This document shows, piece by piece, positions 34,063-43,986 of a stretch of 64,000 nucleotides of DNA. The stretch lies in the NCBI RefSeq assembly GCF_905220565.1, contig NC_059396.1:3693206-3757205 (forward strand), read 5' to 3'. Source of the stretch: Melitaea cinxia. Taxonomy: Eukaryota; Arthropoda; Insecta; Lepidoptera; Nymphalidae. Within the stretch, counting starts at the first letter, position 1, and each line of letters opens with the position of its first letter. Position numbers and translations under genes: made by a program. The notes under the pieces were generated by a model. That model saw only the letters and a program-made list of their open reading frames with translations. It was not told where the DNA came from and ran no database searches.

Positions 34063-34450
34063 AATTGTGTTCTCGCAAACGAAAAAAAACCGACTTCAAT
34101 TACATCGATAAGTAATACAAAGTAAATAGACGAAAAAATAGTCAAGTGAATACGCGTTATCAATTTTATTATTTAAAAAAATTGTTATAAGATCTCGATC
34201 AAATGGGACCACAAAATAAGAATCCGTTTTCCATTAAAGTAAGAATCATTTAAATCGGTAAACCCAGTAAAAAGTTATGCTGTATAATGCAACGTAGGTC
34301 GACGAAAAAAATAGTCAAGTAAATACGCTTTATTAGATATAACTCAAAAACCACTTGTTAGACCTCAATTAAATTTAAATGGAAACACATGACACGCAAC
34401 ATCTTTTAATTAAAAAAAAGTATCGAAATCGGTCCACCCAGTCAAAAGTA
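34063..34450 (+). mobile_element. AACCGACTTC element, copy truncated at 3' end
   Basis: It starts at the leader (ttgtgttctcgcaaacg) and continues through both modules to 'ccacccagtcaaaagta', where it is interrupted by rearranged SINE sequence. It lacks the linker and the 3' terminal repeat. Confidence 0.8.
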
Positions 34451-34451
34451 A

Positions 34452-34736
34452 GTGACTATGGGCAACACAAAAAACACATGAGTTGTGTTCCTGTTGATAG
34501 TCACCACGCTGGGCAGGTGGGTTGGTGACCGCAGGGCTGGCTTTGTCGCACCGAAGACGCTGCTGCCCGTCTTCGGCCTGTGTATTTCAAAGCCAGCAGT
34601 TGGATGGTTATCCCGTCACCGGTCGGCTTTTTAAGTTTCAAGGTGGTAGTGGAACTGTGTTATCACTTCGTCACCTCTTACGACACCCACGGGAAGAGAG
34701 GGGGTGGCTATATTCTTTAGTACCGTAGCCACACAG
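34452..34736 (-). mobile_element. SINE-like element with inverted tail segment
   Basis: 34498-34736 is a minus-strand copy of the 32128 family up to its normal 5' end. Immediately before it, 34452-34485 is the same family's tail-proximal segment in the opposite orientation (gtgactatgggcaacac). A local inversion or a twin-priming-like event would explain this. Confidence 0.75.
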
Positions 34737-34857
34737 CATCAATCAATATTGTAATATTGTACTTTTGGCTGGGTGAACCGATTTCATTGTGTCATAAATT
34801 AAAAATATAGTGATGTCTTGTATCAAGAATAAAAATATTACCGACGTAACTTTTAAC
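34737..34857. other. Short spacer with inverted match to 34431-34450
   Basis: 'tacttttggctgggtg' at about 34758-34773 is the imperfect reverse complement of 'cacccagtcaaaagta' at 34436-34450, so short inverted arms flank the SINE copy. Confidence 0.5.
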
Positions 34858-35105
34858 TGAAAAAGGGCATAGCAGGAAATTTCTTGCTCAAAATATGGAG
34901 CAGCCCGACTGGGGTAGTACCACGACCTTACAGAATATCACAGCTAAATAAAAGTTCTTTCAAGCAGTGTTGTGTTCCTGTTGATGAGTAAGATGACCAG
35001 AGGTCCTGGGGGGAATTGGGGATTGGCTCGGTAACGCGCCTGCTATGTTTGCGATGCTTCTGGTGTTGCAGACGTCCATAAGCTACGGTAATCGCTTATC
35101 ACCAA
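34858..35105 (+). mobile_element. Lepidopteran SINE/LINE-tail repeat, uninterrupted copy
   Basis: It runs from 'gggcatagcaggaaat' through 'cgactggggtagtacc' to 'ctacggtaatcgctta'. It is the same family as 27806-28456 and provides that copy's empty hAT site. The terminal part is degraded. Confidence 0.8.
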
Positions 35106-35440
35106 GTACTCTCATGTTTAACTATCAGTTTGTTACAAAGAGATTATTCTTTTTTTTTTTTTGAAATTACATTGTACTTCAAAAAAGGTTTAAGTCAATA
35201 AGATATTGCAAAGATATAACACAACTTTATTACAATTGTAGGCTTCTAATACTCGCTTATTTCATGACTTGAAACAAATATAATCGCGTGGCAGCAAGTG
35301 ATAATAAGAAAATGTAACTATTAACGCTGGTTTTTCCTCGCCATGTGTCATACACAATCTTTCTCTCAGGGAAAGAGTACAGGACACTTGTAGCAGTTTT
35401 AATGTCAGTGTAAATATAAAATTATTTTTAATATTACGAG

Positions 35441-35641
35441 TGTGCTTTAGACCATACGACTGAAGTAAAATATCTGCACAATAGGCCTGCAGTGGGTCTT
35501 AGATATACGAAACTTAACGAAAAGAAAATGTGTGCTCGCACCTCTCTCTCTAGCTCCGTTCGACTCACCCGATCACACTTTTCGTAACGCTCTCGTCACG
35601 CATACTCAGAGTCAAGCGTGCGTAAAGAAGTTTTACTTCAA
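35441..35641 (-). repeat. TTGAAGTAAAACTTC family, subfamily A copy 1
   Basis: The minus strand starts TTGAAGTAAAACTTCTTTAC and contains 'acgagagcgttac', 'gtgtgatcg' and 'aggtgcgagcacacat' in the same order as the 53108 copy. It ends 'cgtatggtctaaagcac'. Confidence 0.75.
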
Positions 35642-36083
35642 TAATAAATAGTGATTTATTTTATATCAAAAAGTAAAAGTTTATTTTAAGTTACGAAATA
35701 TTTGAAAGAATCGTCACATTCTCTAATGACACTTGGCAACAATGCAAACTAAAAATATTCTTTCTAGCTTACTACATTATTCTTTAAGTTTAGTTTTTAA
35801 ATAATTAACTTTTAGTCATACAAGAACTAAATAGACAATTTTATAATGTATCCTATATTTAAGCTTAGACTGATGCTTTTAATGTTGCCTCGACTCTTAG
35901 CCTCCACAGAGAACAAACAAGAGCGGACTGATTTAATTTTTGATCAGAGAATCAAAATTGCAATTTAGGTAATTTTCGTTGCCAGCCAACTTGCCAGTAT
36001 TTCACTGTGGGTGATTACAAAAACCTTTTGAACCTTTTTTCCTTTTTTCAAAATTTTTTTTGATCATATAATAAATAAAAAAC
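35642..36083. other. AT-rich noncoding DNA
   Basis: No gene or recognised repeat. Confidence 0.4.
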
Positions 36084-36290
36084 TAGCTATACCCGAACGA
36101 ATAATTCGCACATATTAAGTATAACAATAATTATCACTTTACAAAATTACAAAAAAGTATTTATATACGTGAGTTGATTTGAAATCGAACAAAAAATTTA
36201 CCGACCGTCAATCATGTTGACGTTGTTTCAAAATTAAAGCCGTCAGATGGCAGCATTTCTGTATTGTGTCTCAATGTATAATATTATATT
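36084..36290 (-). mobile_element. Degenerate Helitron-like repeat
   Basis: The plus strand begins aCTAGctatacccgaacg, the complement of a Helitron-type 3' end. The body is AT-rich and diverged, so the far boundary is a guess. Confidence 0.35.
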
Positions 36291-38127
36291 TTAATAATTA
36301 ATTAATTTGCAAAAACAAAAGCTATAATATTTTTTTTTGTTGTGGATGCCGGTAGAGCATGTAATTATCTATAAAATGATATATAATTTATGTAGAGTAA
36401 TTTTGAGGCTTTTACGGTAGGCATACATCTTAACCTTAGCGTATTATTAACATAAATAGATATAATAAATTATATTGAACTTTTTGTTACGTTGCGAACT
36501 CATTTATTTTCTTAAGATTTTCTTATTTCTTTTTACTTATCCAGAAATAAAACTTAAACAATATTTTATAGACATAAATAATACATATAGTCTCTGTAAT
36601 TTGTGGGTCGAACTAGTCCGAACAGCGCAAGTTTGAGCTTGTCAGTCAGATTAGCGTCCGGACGTAACTATCGGAACGGTTGCCCACCTCGACCATAAAT
36701 TAGTTGCCACTTGAGCGGTACAAGGCTTCAGAGCGTTTCCACTGTTATACGATATGAGGCTTTAACAATTTTTGAGTTTACACCTTAAGAAACGATATAA
36801 AACCCCTGGTATGAAGAAATTTGGAGAGTGAAGTGTGAAATAGTAACGCTAAACAATAATGCTGAGATAGAGCGAGAGAGAAAGACAATTTACCTTGAAA
36901 CGTATCTTGTGAGAAAGATATGAATATATTTTTAAATATCACGTTTAAAACTGCAGTCACATGTTGTAGCAGACACTCGCAATTTTTTTTTTTTTTTTTT
37001 TTTGAAATATTTGCATTTTTAAATTTTATCTAGTTATCACTAATTTTTCAATATTATACCTGTTATCGACAGACATATATGTCAGAAATGAAAAAATATG
37101 TAAAAAAAATGTAATATGTATTATTACAAACAAAGTAATTAAATAAATTAACATAGCTAACTCAGCACAACACCGATCGCGAGCTCGAACGCACGCACAC
37201 ACTCAAACACACACGTACTCACTCTTAATGATTAAGATCATACAAACGTCGTAGCGTATCCAACAATGGAGTCGGGTTATAAACCATGGACCATAGACTT
37301 TTAATCAATCTGCAAGAGTAGTACGGAGCGCAAAAATGGCGGCAGGTTAGTGCCGGCTTAATTAAAACAATAAGGAAAATTGTCGTCCACTCCCTTTTTT
37401 GTTTGTTTATTTACGAAAACCTTTTTGGTCGAAATAGTCAGATTAGTTTTTATTGAGTTTTTTTTTTTTGTTTGTGGCAATGTTTTGTGGCAAACGGGTA
37501 CAAAAAAACGTAATATATCTCGAAACCGAAAAGTTTATAGTGCCTACACATAATACCTGAATAGGACTCACATACAACTAGGACGGCAAAAAAGCTTACG
37601 GCCGGCATGAAAGTAAAAGTGGTTACCGTAGAGACGCCCGAAACACCAGAAGTATCGCAAACGCGTTGCCGACTCTCCACAGGAGCTCTGGCTACATTAC
37701 TCACCACACAAACACAGCAGTTTCAGAGCAGTATAATTTGGTTCTGATCTTCTGTAAGGTCGGGTACATCCCCAGTCGGATATTTCTTGCTATATCTTGT
37801 CTCGAAAAAAATTACCATGTACATTATTATATATTCACAAGTTTTTTAAACTCAACGCAAGTGATATTGCAAGGGGCGCTTAGTATATAATATCTTAGAA
37901 AGGAAAGCACAGATGAATCCCCAGGAGTAAGCAATAAATAATCAAAAGTATAACATATGGAAATACGGTACCAGTTTAATCTTCTCAACAAATCGTATTC
38001 AGATATGTTTACAAAAATTTTATGTTAATATTATTCAGGGACATAGAACAGGGAAATTGCATGCGCCTTTTGTGCCGCTTTGAGATGAAATCATACGTAT
38101 AACACACGCTACACTACATATAAATAA

Positions 38128-38129
<2 letters not shown>

Positions 38130-38172
<43 letters not shown>
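38130..38172. repeat. (TA)n microsatellite
   Basis: About 21 uninterrupted TA units. Confidence 0.95.
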
Positions 38173-38181
<9 letters not shown>

Positions 38182-38899
38182 TATCAAAAGTATATGAAAT
38201 GCATATATTATGGTGTTTCAAAAGAAAATCCGAATGAAGTCTATTTTTAAGCATAAATTTTTAATGGTACAAGAAACTGCTAGTACGAAACTGCTGAACG
38301 ATACTGAAAAATTATTGTAATACAATTTAAATATTAGAATTGAATCCCAAATTTCTTAAACTTTGTAATCCCTTTATAAGAATGCTTTATTCTAGTCTAT
38401 ATCTTTCATATAATACCTTTGTGGTGTATCCTAACACATATAAACTTTATACAACAGAATACTTATCAAACCTTATATATATATATTGATTGATGTCAAG
38501 AATTTGTACTGTAAATTCTTCTTTATAATTTATATTAACAATCTATTCATTGGTTTGTATATTATTGATTTGTTTAACCTTTAATAAAAAGTCGGTTGAG
38601 ATATCATTCACTAAACCTTGTAAAAGGTTTATATTATTTAAATTTCAAACATGTATAACAAAAATGAATATTAGAATCATTTTTATAATAATTGTCAAAT
38701 ATAAAAAAAAACAAGCAAAGACATCACAAGAAACAGTTTAACGAAAGTCCCAAATAAAAACCTTATTTACCAGTAACCTCTTTTTGAAGCCTTAAAATAT
38801 TGATGGCAGGAAATCCTCATTGCTCCCAGTTTCATACATTTAAAAGCAATCCCAAAAACCGTGTGTAATCCAAACACAGGGTATTCGGTATTAACAATC

Positions 38900-38932
38900 C
38901 GGCGACGCGCTCCCGCGGGCGTCGTTACCTCA
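38900..38932. promoter_or_regulatory. GC-rich inverted repeat in AT-rich DNA
   Basis: CGACGCGCTCCCGCGGGCGTCG folds with 6-bp arms and is embedded in a short CpG-dense patch. It may belong to a promoter or conserved element. No other support. Confidence 0.25.
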
Positions 38933-39169
38933 CGATACCTTATTTTCGGATGCTATTTATTTTTATATGTATACACAAATGTTATTATTTTTACCAATGT
39001 ATATGATATGATAAAACGGTTTATTGTTATATAGCACAGTTTCGTCTGTGTTTATTTTCTATATTTTTGTAGCAATTTTTTGTACTATGATTAAACCTTA
39101 TTCTTTCTCAACACATGCAAAAGATAAACAACGCAAAAATTTATTATAAATTCATTTAGTTAATTTAAT

Positions 39170-39498
39170 ACTCGCTTCAGCCTGTAAGCCTCTTTCCCCA
39201 TATAGGAGAAGGATCAGAGCTTAATCCACCACGCTGTTCCAATGCGGGTTGAAGAATATATTTCCTACTATGAGTAACGATCGCTATTATGTGTACATGA
39301 TAACAACGGGGACTGACGGTTTAACGTGCTCTCCGAGGCACGGTGGGGAGACCCACAAGGACTGCACAAACACCCAGATCACGGCAAACACCTGTATGGC
39401 CAATACAAATGTTTGTCATGTGCGGGGATCGAACCCGCAACCGCCAGTGCAACAGGTACAATTCATGGCTGTGACCGTTGCGTCAACGCGGCGTCTAT
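39170..39498 (-). mobile_element. tRNA-derived SINE with 10-bp target duplication
   Basis: The minus strand has a tRNA-like head (gttgacgcaacggtca A-box region, gcgggttcgatcccc B-box) and the family body. The tail has lost part of the RTE-like sequence (cagcctgtaagcctctttcc). Direct repeats ttaatttaat at 39160-39169 and 39499-39508 fit a target duplication. Confidence 0.8.
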
Positions 39499-39513
39499 TT
39501 AATTTAATTGATT

Positions 39514-39707
39514 ATTTGTACGATTTTATTTTTGTGTCACCCACACAGGAAATTCTAAACATATTTTAATATCATATCAAAAATCGACCGTTCCAGCGGG
39601 GATCGAACCTGCATCTCCGACTGACCGTGTCGGTGCTCTAGCCAATTAAGCTATGGAACGATGTACCCGTTAGATCGAAATTTTTCATATGATGATTTTA
39701 TATTCGG
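39514..39707 (-). mobile_element. 194-bp insert between exact 16-bp direct repeats, with tRNA-like core
   Basis: tttaatttaattgatt occurs at 39498-39513 and 39708-39723. The insert between contains the tRNA-like sequence at 39589-39660 with about 75 bp and 47 bp of AT-rich flank. This fits a retroposed tRNA transcript or short SINE, inserted at the edge of the neighbouring SINE's target duplication. Confidence 0.6.
39589..39660 (-). tRNA. tRNA-like cloverleaf, probably a pseudogene
   Basis: The 72-nt minus-strand sequence folds fully. It has a 7-bp acceptor stem (CGTTCCA/TGGAACG), a D arm with A-box (tagcttaattggctagagc), and an anticodon stem CCGAC/GTCGG with a 7-nt loop ACGGTCA. The T arm is GCAGG/CCCGC (one mismatch) with loop TTCGATC. 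The anticodon would be GGT (Thr), but position 33 is C where U is almost invariant, and no T-run terminator follows. I favour a tRNA-like SINE head or tRNA pseudogene over a functional gene. Confidence 0.45.
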
Positions 39708-39723
39708 TTTAATTTAATTGATT

Positions 39724-40033
39724 TCGGTTAATTGATTATCTTTAATGCAAAAGTGATTAACTGGTATTTCATTATCATTGTATCCTTCACAAAATGAAAT
39801 CCAAATGCGCTTGTTACTGAAATGTTTTAATATGTCCTACAGTATTATTTGTTTATTTTAATGTGCTATTTATTTCCTGACAATAAGTGAGATATATATA
39901 TCTTAGATTTAATATTTATAAATAAACAATGAAAAATCAATCTTAAATTAATTAAATAATAATCTAAGACAAAATATGTTAAACGAAATTTAAAACTTTA
40001 ATAACTTCAAAAATATATATCCAAATCAAATTC
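39724..40033. other. AT-rich DNA, possible 3' UTR of the exon at 40034
   Basis: On the minus strand this lies just after the stop codon. No clear AATAAA signal was singled out. Confidence 0.3.
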
Positions 40034-40219
40034 TTATTTTTGTTGTAATAAAGCACATTTTCCTTTCTCAACATACATCAAAAGCAGTAACATATTCCTC
40101 TTCCTTTGCAATCCATCCAGCTGCAGTATTTTAACATCGTTTGTGGCGATTTGAATCTCAAAGATTTCGTATTTAAGTTCTCCGGCGCCTTGGGCCTTTG
40201 TTCGTGGTTCGAGAAATTT
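40034..40219 (-). CDS. Candidate terminal coding exon of an unrecognised protein
   Basis: On the minus strand a strong splice acceptor (TTTTTTCAG, AG at 40220-40221) precedes 61 open codons and a TAA (40034-40036). The product begins KFLEPRTKAQGAGELKYEIF and ends in GKCALLQQK. It is charged and helical-looking, with a run LLLLM but no membrane segment. Codon composition is more balanced than the flanks. Immediately upstream, an acceptor-like TTTACAG at 40360 opens another frame (40236-40359, TTDRSFIFIKSLEDNPIKK...). It is out of phase and the gap is too short for a normal intron, so that stretch may be a decoy or sign of a pseudogene. I recognise no family. Confidence 0.35.
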   Translation of the reverse strand, partial: KFLEPRTKAQGAGELKYEIFEIQIATNDVKILQLDGLQRKRNMLLLLMYVEKGKCALLQQK

Positions 40220-40728
40220 CTGAAAAAACGTTATATTGTATATTTGAGATATTTTATCGCACAAGCAAGCCCATGTGGTTTCTCCCGTTTTGAGGTTATT
40301 GGTTTCTTGATAGGATTATCTTCAAGGCTTTTAATAAAAATGAAGGAACGGTCAGTAGTCTGTAAATTAAGGAAGTATTTAGAATATGTGAATACCTTTT
40401 GAGGTAATTAGTTACTTCACGTGTTAGTTTATAGAAAAGAAAGAAATTGAAATTTGATAACCTAAAATAATATGCAATCAGAAGTGGAACGTTTCACTAT
40501 ATGATTTTGAAATCGATTATGAATCCATAAGTTAGTAAAAGTAAAATAAGAACACTTAATTTGAAAAAAAAAATAAGAGAAATATAAATACCTAATTGTA
40601 AGCTGGTTCATGTATATTATTAAAGTTGCGACTGAAAATAATATTTGTTTCAAGAATGGAGTCTTGAATTTAATATAAAATATGTTAAAGCAGAGTTACC
40701 TTTTTTATAATCGGAATATATTAATAAT

Positions 40729-40912
40729 TGTGTTGGGTCGCAGACGAAAAAAACCGACATTAATTACATCGACAAGTAGTACAACGTAAGTGAAGGAATA
40801 ATTAGTCAAGTTGATAAAAAATATTAGAGATAATTCAAAGTACTAAATAGTCAGATCCGATTAAATGTACGTGGGACAAGTACTATCTTTCAATTAAATA
40901 AATTATGGTTTA
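40729..40912 (+). mobile_element. AACCGACTTC element, 5' fragment
   Basis: It has the leader with mutated hairpin (ttgtgttgggtcgcagacg), then accgacattaattacatcga and part of module 1, diverged. Confidence 0.65.
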
Positions 40913-41370
40913 AAAAAACAATCAAAACACGCTTTTATAGCTAATCGACCTAAAAAGTAGAAAATAATTTTTAATCACAAAGAGTTTATATTACAGTAGT
41001 AGAAGATCGAGCAATCAATCATAATTAATTACTTCAAAATAAAATTATAATAAAATTTAAGTTATTAAGAGAATAATTCAATTCTTCAGAGTAAAAAACG
41101 TGGGGTGCATTTTACTATATTTGCATAACTTTTTACTATGTTTTTATAACTCTTTGGACATAGATAATTGCAAGTAGAATAATTGTTACATTTAATATAT
41201 CAAGCATCGAATTGGTACGAGTAACGTGTGAGGGACTCACTAATTTCAAATTTGATTGAACTAACAAAAAGTAAATAAACGAATGGACGGAGTAGGTAAT
41301 GACTATTCATCGTCTCTTAAAGCCTAAAAGCAAGCTAGCCTTTTTTGCTAGATAAAATAATTTGATTTTA
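40913..41370. other. AT-rich noncoding DNA
   Basis: Nothing recognised. Confidence 0.4.
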
Positions 41371-41419
41371 TTTGATTCAAATTCATTTTATACCATCTAA
41401 CTTAGCTATATTTCATTCT

Positions 41420-41680
41420 GCACCTCTGACGTCACAGGAACTGCAATGTTGTAATTTTAAACATAATAAACGAAACGTTTTATCACATCTCGCATACACA
41501 TTGCGCACCGCTACAGCTATTATAATTGCTGGTTTGTCCTCGTCCGATTATCCAGCTTCCCGGGGATTTGTTATGATCGCGCTAATTGCTGACATCCCGG
41601 TCGAGGTTCGTTCCTTCCTCATTAACGTGCCCGTGACGTCACTTTCCACGAACGGATCAAATCGGTTTCGTAAATAACTC
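41420..41680. promoter_or_regulatory. GC-richer island with two perfect CRE palindromes
   Basis: TGACGTCA occurs at 41427-41434 and 41634-41641, about 200 bp apart, in an island distinctly richer in CpG than its surroundings. CREB/ATF factors bind this palindrome. A 101-codon plus-strand frame covers the island but lacks a domain or splice context. It could instead be an unidentified exon. Confidence 0.35.
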
Positions 41681-41764
41681 GGTTTTATGTTGCATTGATC
41701 TGTATTAAGATGTTTCGGTTGATTCGTCTGAAATTTTATATCGAAGTGTCGATTTTATTGATAA

Positions 41765-42060
41765 CTAGCTGTATCCGCGACTTCGTTCGCGTGGCATTTA
41801 ACAAAAAAGTTATTGTTCAGTTCGCAGAGTTTTAAAATAAATAATTTTGTCATTGAAAGTTCCGTCACAATCATTTCAGCCGTTTCATAGATTAGCCGGA
41901 ACAAACAGACAGACAGACTGACAGACAGACAGACAAAAATTGTAAAAAAATATTATTTCGGCATATATATTTTATATGTAAGTAAGTAAAAAGTGGTTAT
42001 TTTAATATCACAAACAGACACTCCAATTTTATTTATTTGTATGTATAAAAATAAATAAAA
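41765..42060 (-). mobile_element. Helitron-like element, minus orientation
   Basis: The plus strand begins CTAGCTGTATCCGCGACTTC, the complement of a Helitron 3' end with hairpin (cgcgaacgaagtcgcg). The body matches 46530-46823 in reverse, including 'gaactgaacaata', the (GACA)n stretch at 41905-41936 and 'ggagtgtctgttt'. The 5' end is approximate. Confidence 0.65.
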
Positions 42061-42208
42061 TATATGCAAGACAAGTTTCTTTACTGTTCTTGTCAGTAAC
42101 ATATTATTAGTGTTACTAATAAAATTAGTGTTAGATAGTCCGTTTATTAAGGAAGGATATAGGCTATTTTTTCAAATTAACGCATGTAAAGCCGCGGCTT
42201 ACAGCTAG
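42061..42208 (+). mobile_element. Helitron-like 3' end, plus orientation
   Basis: It ends agccgcggcttaCAGCTAG|T with a perfect short GC hairpin (agccgcggct). It lies head-to-head with the minus element at 41765, so two 3' ends face outward from a shared AT-rich middle. Confidence 0.55.
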
Positions 42209-43857
42209 TATATTATAAAAGTTAAACAAAGTTAATGCCCATTTTAAATAACAACACTATACCGTTTCGTGAAAGTATTTACTAAGTCCAACAGCATTTC
42301 TTATAAGCGCTAAACTAATTAGCAAATACACACCATTTCACTTTGTACCTCATAAAGCTATAAAGTAATGTTCTTTCGGAAGATCGAATCCAGCAGTACG
42401 ATGCACCTGATGGCAATAAAACCGCGTTAAGAAATTGCTTCCTATCCTATACGGAGTCATTGATTAAAGGAAATCACGAGGTACACACCTGGGACTCATC
42501 ACATGATAGGAAACTTATTGAATTAAAACCTTTCAACAATCTTCTGTTGAATATACTGATATAATAAAGGCGAAGAGTTGGTTTGTTTGCCTGAATACGA
42601 TAATCTTAAGATCTCACAGTTCGATTTGATTAAAAATATTTTTGAAGTTATACTTCTTTTGGCGCATCAGGGAAAAATGATAAGAGTAAATTTTTCGATG
42701 CGCGCGCACACCGTCACGAAAAACCGACACCCAAGTTAGCTAGCCAACGAAGAAGACGTTAGCAACGTGAAGTTAGCAAGCCAATGAAACCCAACTGGTG
42801 TGATTGTAAAATGTCGTATGAAATTTTTTTATTTCAAATTAAATGGACAAAAAGTTAGAATTTTTAAGAAGATATTTATTAAAAATGAGGTAGGCAAAGA
42901 TTGTTAAATTGATCTAAAGGTGCTCTGATGCTGGTCTCTAATGTTCTCCGTCAATCAGGTCATGGTTGAATAAGACGCTTCTGAAATAAATTAAGATCTT
43001 AATTTTAACTAAGATCTAGAATCTTAGATATTAAAATAGAATTTTTAATGCAATGTTCCATTCTATTTCTGAAATATTTTATTTTTAAACATTGTTTCAT
43101 TTTTTAAATCGACAGGTAATCAGCCAGTTTATAAAATGATTACAAACGTACCTCAAGTTTACACAGAAACTTGTCGTATAGTAGCTATTGTCATTCCTAA
43201 CGAAATGGTTCATAACTTTTTTCATTTAATGAGTTCATTACTTCAAAAATAGTTAACAAATCAAAAAATTAAAATTTTATTTTTTACAAGAAAACTATCA
43301 ACACGTATTTTTTTTTGACTGCATTACATGCACTAAGAGTTCTTATAGTATATTATTGTTATACAAAACCTTATACATGTCTGAAAAATTTTCAATTAAG
43401 TGAATTACACATGAAGTGGTCGAGGAGAAGCGAGGTGAAGCAATACACGCTGCCGAAATTGAATTACTGACCACTCTGACAATGTATACGGATGTATAAT
43501 AAGTTGGAAAACGCTCTAAGTGAGTGAAGTTTTTTATACCGCTGGGTACCTAATGCTTTTACGCATTGACCCCGCCGCCAATGACGACTACTTAGTTACC
43601 CAATAAAGCCCTGTGGTGCTCTCATCGTCGTAGAGGGCGCTACGAGATCGGTAACGCATACAACCGTTACAACACGTACCTTCTGTTACTAGTAAACCTT
43701 ATAATCCTTAATATGGTAAAATTATAAAGTTAAATCTTCCAAAATACTGTATTTCTGTTCGCTAGCTACAGGTCTTTTAATTGATGTGAAGCATGAATGT
43801 TTCTTTAATGTATTATGATTTCGTTTTGAAGGCATACAAAGAAATAAAACAATAAGG
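42209..43857. other. Noncoding DNA, no gene supported
   Basis: 42644-42800 has a palindrome (tttgaagttatacttcttt) and CpG-rich sequence that may be a diverged TTGAAGTAAAACTTC-family copy. 43430-43680 is GC-richer single-copy-looking DNA. Confidence 0.4.
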
Positions 43858-43986
43858 TTACTGTTGACTCGACTTGAAGTAATAAATAATTATAAATGAC
43901 CATTTCAACGCCCCTCTTATAGGGTGTAAACCTTGTGCCGAGGCTCCACAACACATAAGCACAACCGCCCAGACCAGAACAAACAT
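43858..43986 (-). CDS. Candidate signal-peptide exon of a secreted protein
   Basis: The minus-strand ATG at 43984-43986 opens MFVLVWAVVLMCCGASAQGL, a near-ideal signal peptide. The hydrophobic core is ~12 residues and the predicted cleavage site ASA|QG obeys the small-X-small rule. The frame continues 42 codons to a TAA at 43858, but the later residues look intronic. A donor-like AAG|GTTTAC follows codon 18. The ATG is preceded by catcag. No downstream exon was matched, and the terminal exon at 40034 does not join in phase. It could be a chance hydrophobic ORF. Confidence 0.3.
   Translation of the reverse strand: MFVLVWAVVLMCCGASAQGLHPIRGALKWSFIIIYYFKSSQQ

Larger units (their letters stand above)
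36291..39159. other. Noncoding DNA with a (TA)n tract and two GC-richer patches
   Basis: 36600-36740 and 38890-38945 are GC- and CpG-richer than the surroundings, with no repeat match. A T19 run lies at about 36986-37004 and a (TA)n at 38130-38172. Open frames of up to 85 codons have no supporting feature. Confidence 0.45.

Noticed and set aside
36630..36680. Core promoter with initiator and DPE
   Set aside because: TCAGTC is present but no downstream element falls at the required spacing.
39249..39569. 106-codon plus-strand frame and 48529-48753 minus frame, similar to each other
   Set aside because: Both are read through copies of the tRNA-derived SINE; their similarity reflects the repeat.
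39589..39660. Functional tRNA-Thr gene
   Set aside because: The cloverleaf is complete but position 33 is C, one T-stem pair is broken, no T-run terminator follows, and it lies in an insert between 16-bp direct repeats.
41905..41936. CRISPR-like or regulatory array from (GACA)n tracts
   Set aside because: Simple microsatellite inside a Helitron-like repeat; similar tracts occur in related copies at 49780 and 30040.
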